Positions 44,798 to 55,291 of a stretch of 64,000 bases of DNA are shown here, piece by piece. How positions within the stretch are numbered: position 1 is the first letter of the stretch; every line of letters begins with the position of its first letter. The notes beneath the pieces are model-generated. The model was not told the DNA's origin and ran no database searches. It worked only from the letters and a program-made list of their open reading frames with translations. The stretch covers positions 18,959 to 82,958 of the forward strand of contig JAFUXG010000021.1 in NCBI GenBank assembly GCA_017470935.1, given 5' to 3'. Source of the DNA: Lachnospiraceae bacterium. GTDB lineage: Bacteria > Bacillota > Clostridia > Lachnospirales > Lachnospiraceae. Position numbers and translations under genes: made by a program.

Positions 44798-47700
44798 ATG
44801 TCAGCAATGAATAATCAAGTGGTAGAACAGCAGATGAACTTTGATGCGATCAAGATTGGACTTGCTTCTCCGGAAAAGATCAGAGAGTGGTCGCGTGGTG
44901 AGGTTAAAAAGCCTGAAACCATCAATTACAGAACATTAAAGCCTGAGAGGGATGGACTGTTCTGTGAGAGGATTTTTGGACCGTCAAAGGACTGGGAATG
45001 CCATTGCGGTAAGTATAAGAAGGTTCGTTTTAAGGGTATTATTTGTGACAGATGTGGTGTTGAGGTTACAAAGGCTAATGTAAGACGTGAGAGAATGGGT
45101 CACATTGAGCTTGCAGCACCTGTTTCCCACATTTGGTATTTCAAGGGAATCCCCAGCAGAATGGGACTTATTCTTGATATATCACCAAGAGTATTAGAGA
45201 AGGTTTTGTATTTTGCATCATATATAGTATTGGATCCGGGTGAGACTAATCTTTCTTATAAGCAGGTTCTCACAGAGAAGGAATATCGTGATGCTGAAGA
45301 GGAATTTGGATTCGGTGCCTTCCGTGTAGGAATGGGAGCCGAGGCAGTTAAGGAATTATTAGAGGCTATTGATCTTGATAAGGAGTCTGAAGAGCTTAAG
45401 ACTGAACTTAAGGAATCAACAGGACAGAAGCGTGCGAAGGTAATTAAGAGATTAGAGGTGGTTGAGGCATTCCGTACATCCCACAATAAGCCTGAGTGGA
45501 TGATCCTTGAGGCAGTTCCAGTATTGCCTCCTGATCTTCGTCCTATGGTACAGCTTGATGGCGGACGCTTTGCAACATCAGACCTTAATGATCTTTACAG
45601 ACGTATCATCAATCGTAATAACCGTTTGAACCGTCTGCTTGAGCTTGGTGCTCCTGATATCATTGTAAGAAATGAGAAGAGAATGCTTCAGGAGGCTGTG
45701 GATGCTCTTATTGATAATGGCCGTAGGGGACGTCCGGTCACAGGTCCCGGTAACCGTGCCCTTAAGTCACTTTCAGACATGTTAAAGGGTAAGCAGGGAC
45801 GTTTCCGCCAGAACCTTCTCGGTAAGCGTGTTGACTATTCAGGCCGTTCCGTTATCGTGGTTGGACCTGAGCTTAAGATATACCAGTGTGGTCTTCCTAA
45901 GGAAATGGCAATTGAGCTTTTCAAGCCTTTTGTTATGAAGGAGCTTGTTGCAAGAAAGATCGCCCATAATGTTAAGTCAGCTAAGAAGAGCGTGGAGAAG
46001 CTTGATGATGAGGTATGGGATGTATTAGAGGATGTTATCAAAGAGCATCCTGTTATGCTCAACCGTGCACCAACACTTCACAGACTTGGTATTCAGGCAT
46101 TTGAGCCAATCCTTGTAGAGGGTAAGGCGATTAAGCTTCATCCCCTTGTGTGTACTGCATTTAATGCCGACTTTGATGGTGACCAGATGGCTGTGCATCT
46201 TCCGCTTTCGGTTGAGGCGCAGGCAGAGTGCAGATTCCTGCTTCTTTCACCTAACAACCTGCTGAAGCCTTCAGACGGTGCGCCTGTTGCGGTTCCTTCA
46301 CAGGATATGGTCCTTGGTATATATTATCTTACTATTGATAAGCCTGGTGACAAGGGTGAGGGCAAGATATTTAAGTCAAAGAATGAAGCAATCCTCGCTT
46401 ATGAGAATGGCGAGATTACACTTCATGCAAAGATAAAGGTAAGAGTTCATGGAACAATGCCTGATGGAAGTGAGGGCTCAACAATTATCGAGTCAACTCT
46501 TGGCCGGATTCTCTTTAATGAGATCATCCCTCAGGATTTAGGTATTGTTGACCGCAGCATTCCTGGTAATGAGCTTGCATTGGAGATTGATTACCTTGTG
46601 GGCAAGAAGCAGTTAAAGCCGCTCCTTGATAAATGTATCAATATCCATGGTGCAACAAAGACTGCAGAGGTGTTGGATGATGTAAAGAGTATCGGATACA
46701 AGTATTCAACAAAGGGTGCTCTTACAGTTTCTATTTCAGAGATGACAGTGCCTGCCGCCAAGAAAGAAATACTTAACAGGGCTCAGGAGACTGTTGACGA
46801 GATAAATACTAAGTTCAAACTAGGCTACTGTACTGAGGAAGAGCGTTACAAAACTGTTATTAGGACTTGGGAGACTGCCGATAAGGATCTTACTAAGGCA
46901 CTTCTTGATGGTCTTGATACTTATAATAATATCAAGATGATGGCTGAGTCCGGAGCCCGTGGATCTGACCAGCAGATTAAGCAGCTCGCGGGTATGCGTG
47001 GTTTGATGGCTAATACAACAGGACGTACCATTGAGCTTCCTATAAAGTCTAACTTCCGTGAGGGGCTTGACGTATTGGAGTACTTCATTTCGGCTCATGG
47101 CGCCCGTAAGGGACTTTCTGATACAGCCCTCCGTACAGCCGATTCTGGATACCTTACAAGACGTCTTGTAGATGTATCACAGGAGATAATCATCCGTGAG
47201 GTTGACTGCTGCGAGGGTACAGGAGAGATTCCTGGAGCTGTTGTGGAAGCATTTATTGAGATAGTAAATGATAAGCCTGAGGAGATTGAGAGCTTTGAGG
47301 AGCGCATCACAGGGCGTTATGCGGCAGAATCTGTATTCGATAAGAACGGCGAGAGGATCGTTAAGGCTAATCACATGATCACTCCTAAGCGTGCCCAGAG
47401 AATTATAAATGAAGGCGTAGATAAGGATGGTAATCCTGTTACTAAGCTAAAGATCCGTAACATACTTAACTGCAGGTCTCATATTGGTGTATGTTCTAAG
47501 TGCTACGGCGCAAACATGGCAACCGGCCAGGCGGTACAGGTTGGTGAGGCTGTTGGTATTATCGCTGCCCAGTCCATCGGTGAGCCTGGTACGCAGCTTA
47601 CCATGAGAACCTTCCATACAGGTGGTGTTGCCGGTGATGATATCACTCAGGGTCTTCCCCGTGTTGAGGAGCTTTTTGAAGCCAGAAAGCCTAAGGGACT

Positions 47701-48526
47701 TGCCATTATCTCTGAGATAGGCGGTAAGATTGAGATAAGTGATAACAAGAAGAAGCGCGAGGTTATAGTCAGAAATGATGAGAAGGGTGAAGAAAAGCGT
47801 TATCTGATCCCTTATGATTCGAGAATTAAGGTTGCTGACGGACAGGTGATCGAAGCCGGAGATGAGCTTACCCAGGGTTCTGTAACACCTCATGATATAT
47901 TGAAGATCAAGGGTGTCCGTGCTGTTCAGGATTACATGCTCCGAGAGGTACAGAAGGTTTACCGTCTCCAGGGTGTTGAGATCAACGATAAGCATATCGA
48001 AGTCATTGTACGCCAGATGCTCAAGAAGGTAAGGATCGAGCGGAGCGGAGATTCTGATTATCTTCCGGGGACACATGTTGATGTGTTGGACTACGAGGAG
48101 CTTAATAAGAAGCTTGAAGAGGAGGGCAAAGAGCCCGCAGTTGGCACACAGGTAATGCTTGGTATCACAAAGGCTTCACTTGCTACAAGCTCATTCCTTT
48201 CAGCAGCTTCCTTCCAGGAAACAACGAGGGTGCTTACAGAGGCTGCTATAAAGGGTAAGATCGATCCGCTTACAGGACTTAAGGAGAATGTGCTTATAGG
48301 TAAGCTCATTCCTGCAGGTACCGGTATGAAGCGTTATCGTAATGTTAAGCTTGACAGTGAGCAGGAGACTGTTAACTTCGACACTGATAAGCTTGATATA
48401 TCTGATTCTACTGAGGATGCAGAGGATAGTGCTTACAATGAGGCAGATGAGGCAGAAGCTGGTACAGAAGCTGATACAGAAGCAGTAACCGCTGCTGATG
48501 ATGTCAACGAGGATACAGAGGAGTAA
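44798..48526 (+). CDS. rpoC: DNA-directed RNA polymerase beta' subunit
   Basis: RpoC of 1242 residues. Zinc-binding Cys residues occur near the N-terminus ([23 protein letters not shown]), the catalytic triple Asp motif is [14 protein letters not shown], and the trigger-loop region carries [20 protein letters not shown]. The C-terminus ends in a tail rich in Glu, Asp and Ala, as does RpoB. GGAAGGAG precedes ATG 44798; the gene follows rpoB by 18 bases. Confidence 0.98.
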   Translation: MSAMNNQVVEQQMNFDAIKIGLASPEKIREWSRGEVKKPETINYRTLKPERDGLFCERIFGPSKDWECHCGKYKKVRFKGIICDRCGVEVTKANVRRERMGHIELAAPVSHIWYFKGIPSRMGLILDISPRVLEKVLYFASYIVLDPGETNLSYKQVLTEKEYRDAEEEFGFGAFRVGMGAEAVKELLEAIDLDKESEELKTELKESTGQKRAKVIKRLEVVEAFRTSHNKPEWMILEAVPVLPPDLRPMVQLDGGRFATSDLNDLYRRIINRNNRLNRLLELGAPDIIVRNEKRMLQEAVDALIDNGRRGRPVTGPGNRALKSLSDMLKGKQGRFRQNLLGKRVDYSGRSVIVVGPELKIYQCGLPKEMAIELFKPFVMKELVARKIAHNVKSAKKSVEKLDDEVWDVLEDVIKEHPVMLNRAPTLHRLGIQAFEPILVEGKAIKLHPLVCTAFNADFDGDQMAVHLPLSVEAQAECRFLLLSPNNLLKPSDGAPVAVPSQDMVLGIYYLTIDKPGDKGEGKIFKSKNEAILAYENGEITLHAKIKVRVHGTMPDGSEGSTIIESTLGRILFNEIIPQDLGIVDRSIPGNELALEIDYLVGKKQLKPLLDKCINIHGATKTAEVLDDVKSIGYKYSTKGALTVSISEMTVPAAKKEILNRAQETVDEINTKFKLGYCTEEERYKTVIRTWETADKDLTKALLDGLDTYNNIKMMAESGARGSDQQIKQLAGMRGLMANTTGRTIELPIKSNFREGLDVLEYFISAHGARKGLSDTALRTADSGYLTRRLVDVSQEIIIREVDCCEGTGEIPGAVVEAFIEIVNDKPEEIESFEERITGRYAAESVFDKNGERIVKANHMITPKRAQRIINEGVDKDGNPVTKLKIRNILNCRSHIGVCSKCYGANMATGQAVQVGEAVGIIAAQSIGEPGTQLTMRTFHTGGVAGDDITQGLPRVEELFEARKPKGLAIISEIGGKIEISDNKKKREVIVRNDEKGEEKRYLIPYDSRIKVADGQVIEAGDELTQGSVTPHDILKIKGVRAVQDYMLREVQKVYRLQGVEINDKHIEVIVRQMLKKVRIERSGDSDYLPGTHVDVLDYEELNKKLEEEGKEPAVGTQVMLGITKASLATSSFLSAASFQETTRVLTEAAIKGKIDPLTGLKENVLIGKLIPAGTGMKRYRNVKLDSEQETVNFDTDKLDISDSTEDAEDSAYNEADEAEAGTEADTEAVTAADDVNEDTEE

Positions 48527-48543
48527 GATTCATTAATAATATT

Positions 48544-48590
48544 AAAGCATATTCGATGAAGTGGAATTGCTTCATTGAATATGCTTTTTT
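48544..48590 (+). terminator. terminator of the rpoBC transcript
   Basis: AAAGCATATTCGATGAAG pairs with CTTCATTGAATATGCTTT (one G-U) and ends in six T. Confidence 0.92.
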
Positions 48591-48682
48591 AATGCACATA
48601 CCAGGCACAAGGCATATAAATGCTTTCTGCAATATAGGCCGGATTTTAATATGCAAAATAATTATTTTTCATGACTGCTGGA

Positions 48683-50317
48683 TCATCCATTATTCTGCGC
48701 ACTTACCACGCTTCCTCCGGCATAGATCTCACGAAGCTTGGGCTTCTCGATCTTTCCTGTGGGGTTACGTGGAATGTCTGCAAATATAACCTTCTTAGGT
48801 CTTTTATACCTTGGAAGCTCGTGGCACATTTCATTGATCTCATCCTCTGTAAGTGTCACATTTTCCTTAGGCTCAATAATAGCACAGGTTATCTCACCAA
48901 GGCGCTTGTCAGGAAGTCCTATAACTGCAACGTCATGCACTCCCTGGTTAGTTCTGATAAAGTCCTCGATCTGTACGGGGTAAATGTTCTCACCACCGCT
49001 GATGATTACGTCCTTCTTTCTATCCACAAGGAAGATGAAGCCATCCTCGTCCTCCTGCGCCATATCTCCGGTGAAAAGCCAGCCGTCCTTAAGTACCTCA
49101 TTGGTGGCCTTCTCGTCATGGTAGTAGCAGGTCATAACACCGGGACCCTTTACACAGAGCTCACCGACACTTCCGCGTTCAACAATGCTTGCGCTATCAT
49201 CAACAATCTTAACCTCCCAGCCAAAGCCGGCTTTACCTATAGCTCCTACCTTATGGATGTTTTCAACTCCAAGATGTACACAGCCGGGTCCGATGGACTC
49301 TGAGAGACCATAGTTGGTGTCATACTGGTGGTTAGGGAAGTACTGCTTCCATTTCTTGATCAAGCTTGGGGGTACAGGCTGGGCACCTATATGCATAAGC
49401 CTCCACTGGCTAAGCTCATAATCCTCAAGCTTTACTCTGCCGCTTTCAATAGCCTCCAATATATCCTGTGCCCATGGAACCAGCAGCCAGACAATGGTAC
49501 ATTTTTCCTTTGAAACTGCGTCCAATATGTATTCAGGCTTTGTTCCCTTAAGGAGAACGGCCTTGCTTCCTGAAAGAAGGCTTCCAAACCAGTGCATCTT
49601 TGCACCTGTGTGGTAGAGAGGAGGGATACAAAGGAATACATCCTCCCTGGTCTGTCCGTGGTGGTTCTGTTCAACCCTGCAGGAATGCATAAGACTTTCG
49701 TGATTGTGAAGAATAGCCTTTGGAAAGCCTGTTGTTCCTGAAGAAAAGTATATAGCTGCGTCATCCTGGTCTGTGAGCTTGATGTCCGGTGAAAGGGATG
49801 AGCAGTTTGCTGTCATTGTGATGTAGTCCTCGGCAAATGTAGGGCAGTTATCCCCAACGTAGAAAAGAAGACGGTTTTTGCTGATATTTTCAGCTATCTC
49901 CTCCACACGTCCAATGAATTCCGGACCGAATACAAGAATATCCACATCTGCAAGATTAACACAGTATTCGATCTCGTCCGGTGCGTAACGGAAGTTAAGG
50001 GGAACCGCAAGGGCTCCGGTCTTCAATATTCCAAAGTAAATGGGAAGCCACTCCAGGCAGTTCATCAAAAGAATGGCAACCTTGTCACCCTTATTGATTC
50101 CCCGGGAGATCAGAAGATTGGCAAAACGGTTAGCCTTCTCGTTCATTACGTGCCATGTGATCTCCCGCCTGTAGTGAGTGGTGGGATTAGGCTCCATCAG
50201 CTCGTATTCCTTCCAGGTTACCCGCCGTACCTCCTTGACCTCGGGGTTGATCTCCACAAGACATATGTCATCCGGGTATTCCCTGACATTTTTTTCAAGT
50301 AGTTCTGTGATTGGCAT
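48683..50317 (-). CDS. AMP-dependent acyl-CoA synthetase/ligase
   Basis: ANL-superfamily ligase of 544 residues. It has the AMP-binding loop YFSSGTTGFPKAIL, YGLSESIGPGC, FTGDMAQEDEDGFIFLVDRKKDVIISGGENIYP (hinge region), and the catalytic Lys in NPTGKIEKPKLREI. It adenylates a carboxylic acid and forms the CoA thioester. The pattern resembles medium/long-chain fatty-acid ligases; the substrate is unknown. GGAGAAATAAA precedes the ATG. Its far end faces the rpoC terminator. Confidence 0.9.
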   Translation of the reverse strand: MPITELLEKNVREYPDDICLVEINPEVKEVRRVTWKEYELMEPNPTTHYRREITWHVMNEKANRFANLLISRGINKGDKVAILLMNCLEWLPIYFGILKTGALAVPLNFRYAPDEIEYCVNLADVDILVFGPEFIGRVEEIAENISKNRLLFYVGDNCPTFAEDYITMTANCSSLSPDIKLTDQDDAAIYFSSGTTGFPKAILHNHESLMHSCRVEQNHHGQTREDVFLCIPPLYHTGAKMHWFGSLLSGSKAVLLKGTKPEYILDAVSKEKCTIVWLLVPWAQDILEAIESGRVKLEDYELSQWRLMHIGAQPVPPSLIKKWKQYFPNHQYDTNYGLSESIGPGCVHLGVENIHKVGAIGKAGFGWEVKIVDDSASIVERGSVGELCVKGPGVMTCYYHDEKATNEVLKDGWLFTGDMAQEDEDGFIFLVDRKKDVIISGGENIYPVQIEDFIRTNQGVHDVAVIGLPDKRLGEITCAIIEPKENVTLTEDEINEMCHELPRYKRPKKVIFADIPRNPTGKIEKPKLREIYAGGSVVSAQNNG

Positions 50318-50547
50318 TTTATTTCTCCTCCATAGCTTTACCTGTTTAAAGCTTTAACGCTTTTATCAACTAAAGTAAATTGTATAAGAAATGAATGGAA
50401 ATGTCAATGTGAATAAGCTTAAAGTTTGCAATAATAACTGTAATAAAATTTTAAGAAAATATTAGTGTATTTGTTCATAATTCCTTTACAAAATGGTGGT
50501 ATATTATATAAGTCTTGGAATTATAAACGATAAAGAGGTAATATGTA

Positions 50548-51456
50548 ATGCTGAAAAAGAAGAAAAAGGATAAGGAGATAGAGGAGGAGTTAGAGATGCT
50601 GTCTGAGATGTCTGACTCCGCCGCAGAGATGATAATAGAAAGCGAGTTAAATGCAGAGAGCATGATAGAAGCTGTGGGAGACGAGGAGCTGGATGAGGAG
50701 GTCGCTGAGAGCAGGGAGATCATAAGGGCATATCAGAAGTCTGTAAGGGACAATATAATGCTCCCTACACTTAGGGAGAAGGAAGTGGAGGTGCCTGTGC
50801 TTGAGGGCGACATTATGGAGCAGCTGAAGATCCTCATGCAGCACTCGCAGCAGTTTCAGGAGATGGAAATGATGTATTCCTGCGCCATACGTGAGGTGAG
50901 GACTAAGGCAGAGGTGCTTAACCACGAGATGTCGGTGCGATACCACAGAAATCCAATAAGCAGTATAACCTCCCGGGTGAAAAGTCCCGAGAGTATAGCA
51001 CAGAAGCTTTATAAGAAGGGTCTTCCATTTACGGTGGAGGCCATAATGGCCAATCTGTCAGATGTGGCGGGAGTAAGGATAATATGTGAGTTTGTGGACG
51101 ATATCTACTCCATTGCGGCAATGCTTGCAATGCAGGATGATCTGAAGCTTGTGAAGATCAAGGATTACATCAAATATCCGAAGCCCAACGGATACAGGAG
51201 CTATCACATGATCGTGGAAATTCCGGTATTCTTTTCCAAGGGTAAGACACCAATGCGTGTGGAGATTCAGATAAGGACAATGGCAATGGACTTCTGGGCA
51301 AGCCTTGACCATGAGCTTAAGTATAAGAAGAATATAGCGCCGGAGGATGAGGAGCTGATAGCGGACGAGCTGCATGCCTGTGCGGAGAGGATTGCAGAGA
51401 CAGACGACATTATGCAGCAGATAAGGATGAAGCTTGATTCGGTGGCTGGTGGGTGA
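50548..51456 (+). CDS. small alarmone synthetase (RelA/SpoT-type GTP pyrophosphokinase)
   Basis: Protein of 302 residues with one RelA/SpoT synthetase domain: SVRYHRNPISSITSRVKSPESIAQKL, DVAGVRIICEFVDDIY (the conserved Asp), YPKPNGYRSYH, and VEIQIRTMAMDFWASLDHELKYK. No hydrolase, TGS or ACT domain, so it belongs to the RelP/RelQ class that makes (p)ppGpp from ATP and GDP/GTP. An extra acidic N-terminal region of about 90 residues precedes the catalytic domain; RelQ itself is about 210 residues. Followed at 34 bases by a HAD phosphatase. Confidence 0.9.
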   Translation: MLKKKKKDKEIEEELEMLSEMSDSAAEMIIESELNAESMIEAVGDEELDEEVAESREIIRAYQKSVRDNIMLPTLREKEVEVPVLEGDIMEQLKILMQHSQQFQEMEMMYSCAIREVRTKAEVLNHEMSVRYHRNPISSITSRVKSPESIAQKLYKKGLPFTVEAIMANLSDVAGVRIICEFVDDIYSIAAMLAMQDDLKLVKIKDYIKYPKPNGYRSYHMIVEIPVFFSKGKTPMRVEIQIRTMAMDFWASLDHELKYKKNIAPEDEELIADELHACAERIAETDDIMQQIRMKLDSVAGG

Positions 51457-51490
51457 ATTAAACAGCAATTTAATTAAGGAGGGCAGATGA

Positions 51491-52144
51491 ATGAAGAGGG
51501 GAATCATATTTGACATGGACGGAACACTCTGGGATTCGGCACAGGGCGTGGCTGAGTGCTGGACAGAGGTGGTAAGGAGAGAGTATCCGGCTTCTGATAA
51601 AGAGGTGCGTAATGGGAAGGTAATTACCACAGAGAAGATTCAGAGCGTTATGGGTCTTACGATGGACAAGCTGGCGGAGGGAGTGTTCCCGGAGCTTCCT
51701 GAGGATGATAGGATGAAGCTTCTTGATAAATGCTGCCAGGCAGAGAATGCCTATCTTGAAAAGCATGGGGGAGTGCTGTACCCGGAGGTGGAAAGCACCT
51801 TAAGAAAGCTGTCTGAGAAGTACCATTTATACATTGTTAGCAACTGCCAGAGCGGGTATATAGAGGCGTTCCTTAAGTATTATGATTTTGGAAGGTATTT
51901 TGAGGATATTGAGTGCTACGGCAATAATAATCTGAAAAAGGGGGATAATATAAGGCTTGTTGCAGATAGAAATGGGCTGGATGCTGCGGTATATGTGGGT
52001 GATATCCAGGGTGATTATGTAGCAAGCATGGAGGGCGGAGTTAAGTTCATTCATGCAGCATACGGATTTGGAAGCATTAAGCAGGAGACTCCGGTCATAA
52101 ATGAGTTTGCAGAGCTTCCTGATGTGGTGGAAAGCGTTATATAA
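51491..52144 (+). CDS. HAD-superfamily phosphatase (PGP-like)
   Basis: HAD hydrolase of 217 residues: nucleophile motif IIFDMDGTLWDSA, motif II IVSNCQSGYIEAF and motif III/IV VYVGDIQGDYVAS, with a helical cap of class I type between them. Similar to phosphoglycolate phosphatase-like clostridial enzymes; the substrate is unknown. AAGGAGGG stands before the ATG. Probably co-transcribed with the alarmone synthetase. Confidence 0.88.
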   Translation: MKRGIIFDMDGTLWDSAQGVAECWTEVVRREYPASDKEVRNGKVITTEKIQSVMGLTMDKLAEGVFPELPEDDRMKLLDKCCQAENAYLEKHGGVLYPEVESTLRKLSEKYHLYIVSNCQSGYIEAFLKYYDFGRYFEDIECYGNNNLKKGDNIRLVADRNGLDAAVYVGDIQGDYVASMEGGVKFIHAAYGFGSIKQETPVINEFAELPDVVESVI

Positions 52145-52150
52145 TAAAAG

Positions 52151-52179
52151 AGAAGCGAAAGATGGTGGTCTTTCGCTTC
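52151..52179 (+). terminator. hairpin after the HAD gene
   Basis: GAAGCGAAAGA pairs perfectly with TCTTTCGCTTC around TGGTGG. No clear U-tract; probable transcript end. Confidence 0.6.
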
Positions 52180-52340
52180 ACGTATAAGGGGGAGGGGGAG
52201 AGTACATCTAAGCCGTATTGGCTTATGTACTCGATATGAAAAGTTTACAATACCTAATATAAAGGAAAATTGTGAACAGATTGTGTTTAAAAAATTTAGA
52301 CTTTGTGAAGTTCTTAAAGAAAATCTTAAAATATTAATTG

Positions 52341-52430
52341 ATAGCTGAGAAATTCAGATGTACACTTTGTTTGTTGTGAACATTGTATAGTTCTAACAGA
52401 ATATACATTGTTAATGAGTTTCGCAGCTAT
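52341..52430. mobile_element. short relative of the MITE-like element
   Basis: Ends ATAGCTGAGAAATTCA and TGAGTTTCGCAGCTAT are inverted repeats with two mismatches. The inner part TACACTTTGTTTGTTGTGAACATTGTATAGTTC matches the right arm of the 35297-35508 element read in reverse. No target duplication is obvious. It ends 27 bases before the NUDIX start, just as the larger copy ends shortly before the SDR start. Confidence 0.6.
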
Positions 52431-52456
52431 ATATAAAACATAAGGAGAGGAAAAGG

Positions 52457-53017
52457 ATGGAATTTAAGGGAATTGAGAAGAAGGAAGCAGGGAAATTCAT
52501 TACAAGATACGATATTACCTATGAGACGGTGGATCATAAGGAAAAGGTTTACGAGATGATCAGCAGAAATCCTGACCTTAGGACAAGGGAGGAGCTTGCG
52601 GATCATCCGGCGGATTCAGTTGTGCTTATTATGCATGATGATACAGGGGAGAAGCTGCTGCTTAATAAAGAGTATAGGATGGCATGCGGTGATTTTGTGA
52701 TCAACTTTCCTGCGGGGCTCATTGATCCGGGTGAGAATTATGAGCAGAGTGCAAGGCGTGAGCTTAAGGAGGAGACAGGACTTGATATTATAGAGATCAA
52801 GGATGTGCTTAATGAGAGCTTTTCGGCTATCGGATTTTCTAATGAGAAAAACATTTGCGTTGTGGGAGTGGCAGCGGGAACATTTACACCCAGTACCTCT
52901 GCCGTCGAGGAGATAGAGGCCGGGTGGTACACAAAAAAAGAAGTCCGGGAGCTGCTGCAAAAGGAATACTTTGCAGCAAGGACCCAGGCTTATTGTTACA
53001 TCTGGAGCAGGGATTAA
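52457..53017 (+). CDS. NUDIX hydrolase (ADP-ribose pyrophosphatase-like)
   Basis: NUDIX protein of 186 residues. The NUDIX box GLIDPGENYEQSARRELKEE plus TGLD fits GX5EX7REUXEEXGU, and INFPAGLIDPGE fits the ADP-ribose/sugar-nucleotide pyrophosphatase group. It hydrolyses nucleoside diphosphate derivatives in the cytoplasm. AAGGAGAGG lies just upstream of the start. Confidence 0.88.
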   Translation: MEFKGIEKKEAGKFITRYDITYETVDHKEKVYEMISRNPDLRTREELADHPADSVVLIMHDDTGEKLLLNKEYRMACGDFVINFPAGLIDPGENYEQSARRELKEETGLDIIEIKDVLNESFSAIGFSNEKNICVVGVAAGTFTPSTSAVEEIEAGWYTKKEVRELLQKEYFAARTQAYCYIWSRD

Positions 53018-53018
53018 G

Positions 53019-53774
53019 CTATGCCAGATATGCATACACCATTATGAAGTGGCACAGGCTTCCTGCCATTACGAAGCAGTGGAACAGCTCGTGGTTTCCG
53101 AAGTTTTTCCAGTTGAATCTTGCAAGCAGCGGAAGCTTAAGTGCATATATGATTCCGCCTATTGTGTAAATGATTCCGCCAATCAGCAGCCACATAAAGG
53201 CTGCATGGGACAGATTTGCGAGGATAGAGGAAAATGCTACCACTACCAGCCAGCCCATTCCGATGTATAATACTGATGAAACCCAGTGAGGACAGGTTAT
53301 CCAGCAGATTTTGAAGATGGTGCCGATGATCGTAATGCCCCATACGGTTGCAAGTAATGGAAGCCCGATGTTCTTTGGAAGAACTATAAGGCACACCGGC
53401 GTGTAAGAGCCTGCAATAAGCACAAATATCATGGCATGGTCGATCTTTCGCAGTATGCGGTTGACCCTTTCCGATATATCAAAGGTATGATATGTGGTGC
53501 TGGCAGCATACAGAGCGATCATGCTTATTATGAAAACGATAAATGCACCAAGATAAGATCTGTTGCTCCCGTGGTATGCTTTTATGATAAGCGGTGCTGC
53601 TGCAATGATGGCACCAACCATGGCGATGAAGTGTGTCAGTGCGCTTCCGGGATCCTTAACCTTGAAGGTGAATTTGTGAGGCTTGATTGATGCATTATCT
53701 GATTGTGAAATACTGCCGAATGTCATTGCGTCTATGGGATTAGTGCTTAATCTGGTTGCGTTCATATACGTCAC
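53019..53774 (-). CDS. hemolysin III (PAQR/YqfA) family membrane protein
   Basis: Integral membrane protein of 251 residues, seven hydrophobic helices. Family landmarks: FTFKVKDPGSALTHFIAMVGA, SMIALYAASTTYHTFD with Ser and His, RKIDHAMIFVLIAGSYTPVCL, and the late H of NHELFHCFVMAGSLCHF. These Ser/Asp/His residues bind zinc in PAQR proteins. Bacterial members are of unclear role; the hemolysin name comes from one B. cereus protein. AAGGATGTGACGTAT precedes the start. Confidence 0.92.
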   Translation of the reverse strand: MTYMNATRLSTNPIDAMTFGSISQSDNASIKPHKFTFKVKDPGSALTHFIAMVGAIIAAAPLIIKAYHGSNRSYLGAFIVFIISMIALYAASTTYHTFDISERVNRILRKIDHAMIFVLIAGSYTPVCLIVLPKNIGLPLLATVWGITIIGTIFKICWITCPHWVSSVLYIGMGWLVVVAFSSILANLSHAAFMWLLIGGIIYTIGGIIYALKLPLLARFNWKNFGNHELFHCFVMAGSLCHFIMVYAYLA

Positions 53775-53946
53775 ATCCTTTCGATAACTTTGTGATGTAG
53801 TAATAAATACTATGTCATATCATATACATAATACATCTTGTTATTATAATATGCAATAATTTTTTTAAAATAAGTGTAAATATTTTCATGCACTTTACTA
53901 TGTATTGAATGTATGTTACAATGTAAATACAAACGGAGGTGGTTAT

Positions 53947-54237
53947 ATGGCTAATACAACAGTGACATTCAGGACAGAAGAAGATTTAAAACAGAAAGCT
54001 ACTGAATTATTTGAATCATTGGGCATGAATTTATCTGTTGCGATTAATATGTTTTTACGTCAAGCGGTTGAAAAGCAGCAGTATCCTTGCAGTCTTGAAC
54101 TTAATATTACTAAAAATTTTGAAGGCACTTATCCTGCAGGTTTCTTTGATTTGTTTGGATCAGGTGCTGATTTGGGCCTGGATGAAGAACCGGAAGATTT
54201 ACCAATTGAAGCAAATGAAAAGGGGATTGTTTTATGA
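53947..54237 (+). CDS. RelB/DinJ-family antitoxin
   Basis: Antitoxin of 96 residues. The N-terminal ribbon-helix-helix (NTTVTFRTEEDLKQKATELFESLGMNLSVAINMFLRQAV) is typical of RelB/DinJ; it binds operator DNA as a dimer. The acidic C-terminus (LGLDEEPEDLP) should bind the toxin. GGAGGTGGTTAT sets the start at 53947. The next gene overlaps it by ATGA, so the pair is translationally coupled and probably autoregulated. Confidence 0.88.
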   Translation: MANTTVTFRTEEDLKQKATELFESLGMNLSVAINMFLRQAVEKQQYPCSLELNITKNFEGTYPAGFFDLFGSGADLGLDEEPEDLPIEANEKGIVL

Positions 54238-54635
54238 AGTATTTTTTGGATACTAACATTATAATATATGCTATAAAGGGACAATATCCATCTATCCGGG
54301 AACATTTTAAACATATTGCAGCTCAATCTATTGTTATTCCTACAATTGTAGAAGCGGAAATAGAATATGGGGCAAGGAAAAGTAACAATTACGATATAAC
54401 TATTAGTAAATACCGGCAGTTTATGAATACATTTATTAAGGTTGCATTTTCGGAACAGGCTGCTGTTTGCTATGGACAAATACGTAGTGATTTGGAAAAA
54501 AGAGGAGAGCCGATAGGGAGAAATGATTTAATAATAGCATCGATAGTGTTGGCGGATAATGGCATACTTGTAACTAATAATGAAAAAGAATTTAATCGAA
54601 TTGAAGGTTTAAGGCTGGAAAATTGGACGATATAA
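54234..54635 (+). CDS. PIN-domain toxin (VapC-like)
   Basis: Protein of 133 residues with a complete PIN-domain acid set: YFLDTNIIIYAI (first Asp), VEAEIEYGARKS (Glu), GEPIGRNDLIIASIVLAD (Asp) and LVTNNEKEF. VapC toxins are ribonucleases that cut tRNA or rRNA. It overlaps the RelB/DinJ-type antitoxin gene. The usual partner of a RelB/DinJ antitoxin is a RelE/YafQ-type toxin, so this is a mixed pair. Confidence 0.88.
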   Translation: MKYFLDTNIIIYAIKGQYPSIREHFKHIAAQSIVIPTIVEAEIEYGARKSNNYDITISKYRQFMNTFIKVAFSEQAAVCYGQIRSDLEKRGEPIGRNDLIIASIVLADNGILVTNNEKEFNRIEGLRLENWTI

Positions 54636-54667
54636 AAGATGCGGAATTGGAATGGAGGTAATACAAT

Positions 54668-55255
54668 ATGACAAAACAATCATGGAAGCCGGGGAATATG
54701 TTATATCCGGTACCGGCGGTGTTAGTAAGCTGTCGCGATAATGAGGGGAATGATAATGTGCTGACGGTGGCATGGGCAGGTACCATATGCTCCGATCCTG
54801 CAATGATCTCCATATCAGTGCGCAAGGAGAGACATTCCTATAATATGATAAAGGAAAGCGGAGTTTTCGTTGTTAACCTTACGACAAAGGAGCTTGTGCG
54901 CGCCACAGACTACTGCGGGGTTAAGAGCGGCAAGGATGAGGATAAGTTTGCGGCAGCCCATCTTACCAAGGGTGAGGCAGAAAAAATTAATGCTCCTATC
55001 ATAATGGAGAGCCCTGTGAACATAGAATGTAAAGTGAAGCAGGTGTTAGAGCTTGGCAGCCATGACATGTTTATAGCTGAGGTGGTCAATGTTCAGGTGT
55101 CTGAGGAATATATGGACGAGAAGGGCGCATTTCATCTTGAGGATACAGAGCTTGTTGCCTATTCCCATGGAGTGTATTATGAGCTCGGGAACAAGCTGGG
55201 CTCCTTCGGTTATTCTGTGAAGAAGCCGGCGCCTGTTAAGGTTAGAAACGCGTAA
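54668..55255 (+). CDS. flavin reductase-like domain protein
   Basis: FMN-binding split-barrel protein of 195 residues. YPVPAVLVSCRDNEGNDNVLTVAWAGTICSDPAMISISV is the flavin-binding N-terminus, NLTTKELVRATDYCGVKSGKDEDKF the family middle with a conserved Cys, and AYSHGVYYELG the end. Family members bind FMN and reduce it or carry electrons; many anaerobe members are of unknown substrate. GGAGGTAATACAAT sets the start. Confidence 0.85.
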   Translation: MTKQSWKPGNMLYPVPAVLVSCRDNEGNDNVLTVAWAGTICSDPAMISISVRKERHSYNMIKESGVFVVNLTTKELVRATDYCGVKSGKDEDKFAAAHLTKGEAEKINAPIIMESPVNIECKVKQVLELGSHDMFIAEVVNVQVSEEYMDEKGAFHLEDTELVAYSHGVYYELGNKLGSFGYSVKKPAPVKVRNA

Positions 55256-55291
55256 AACAAATATATTACAAACTATAATAGAGGAATTATC

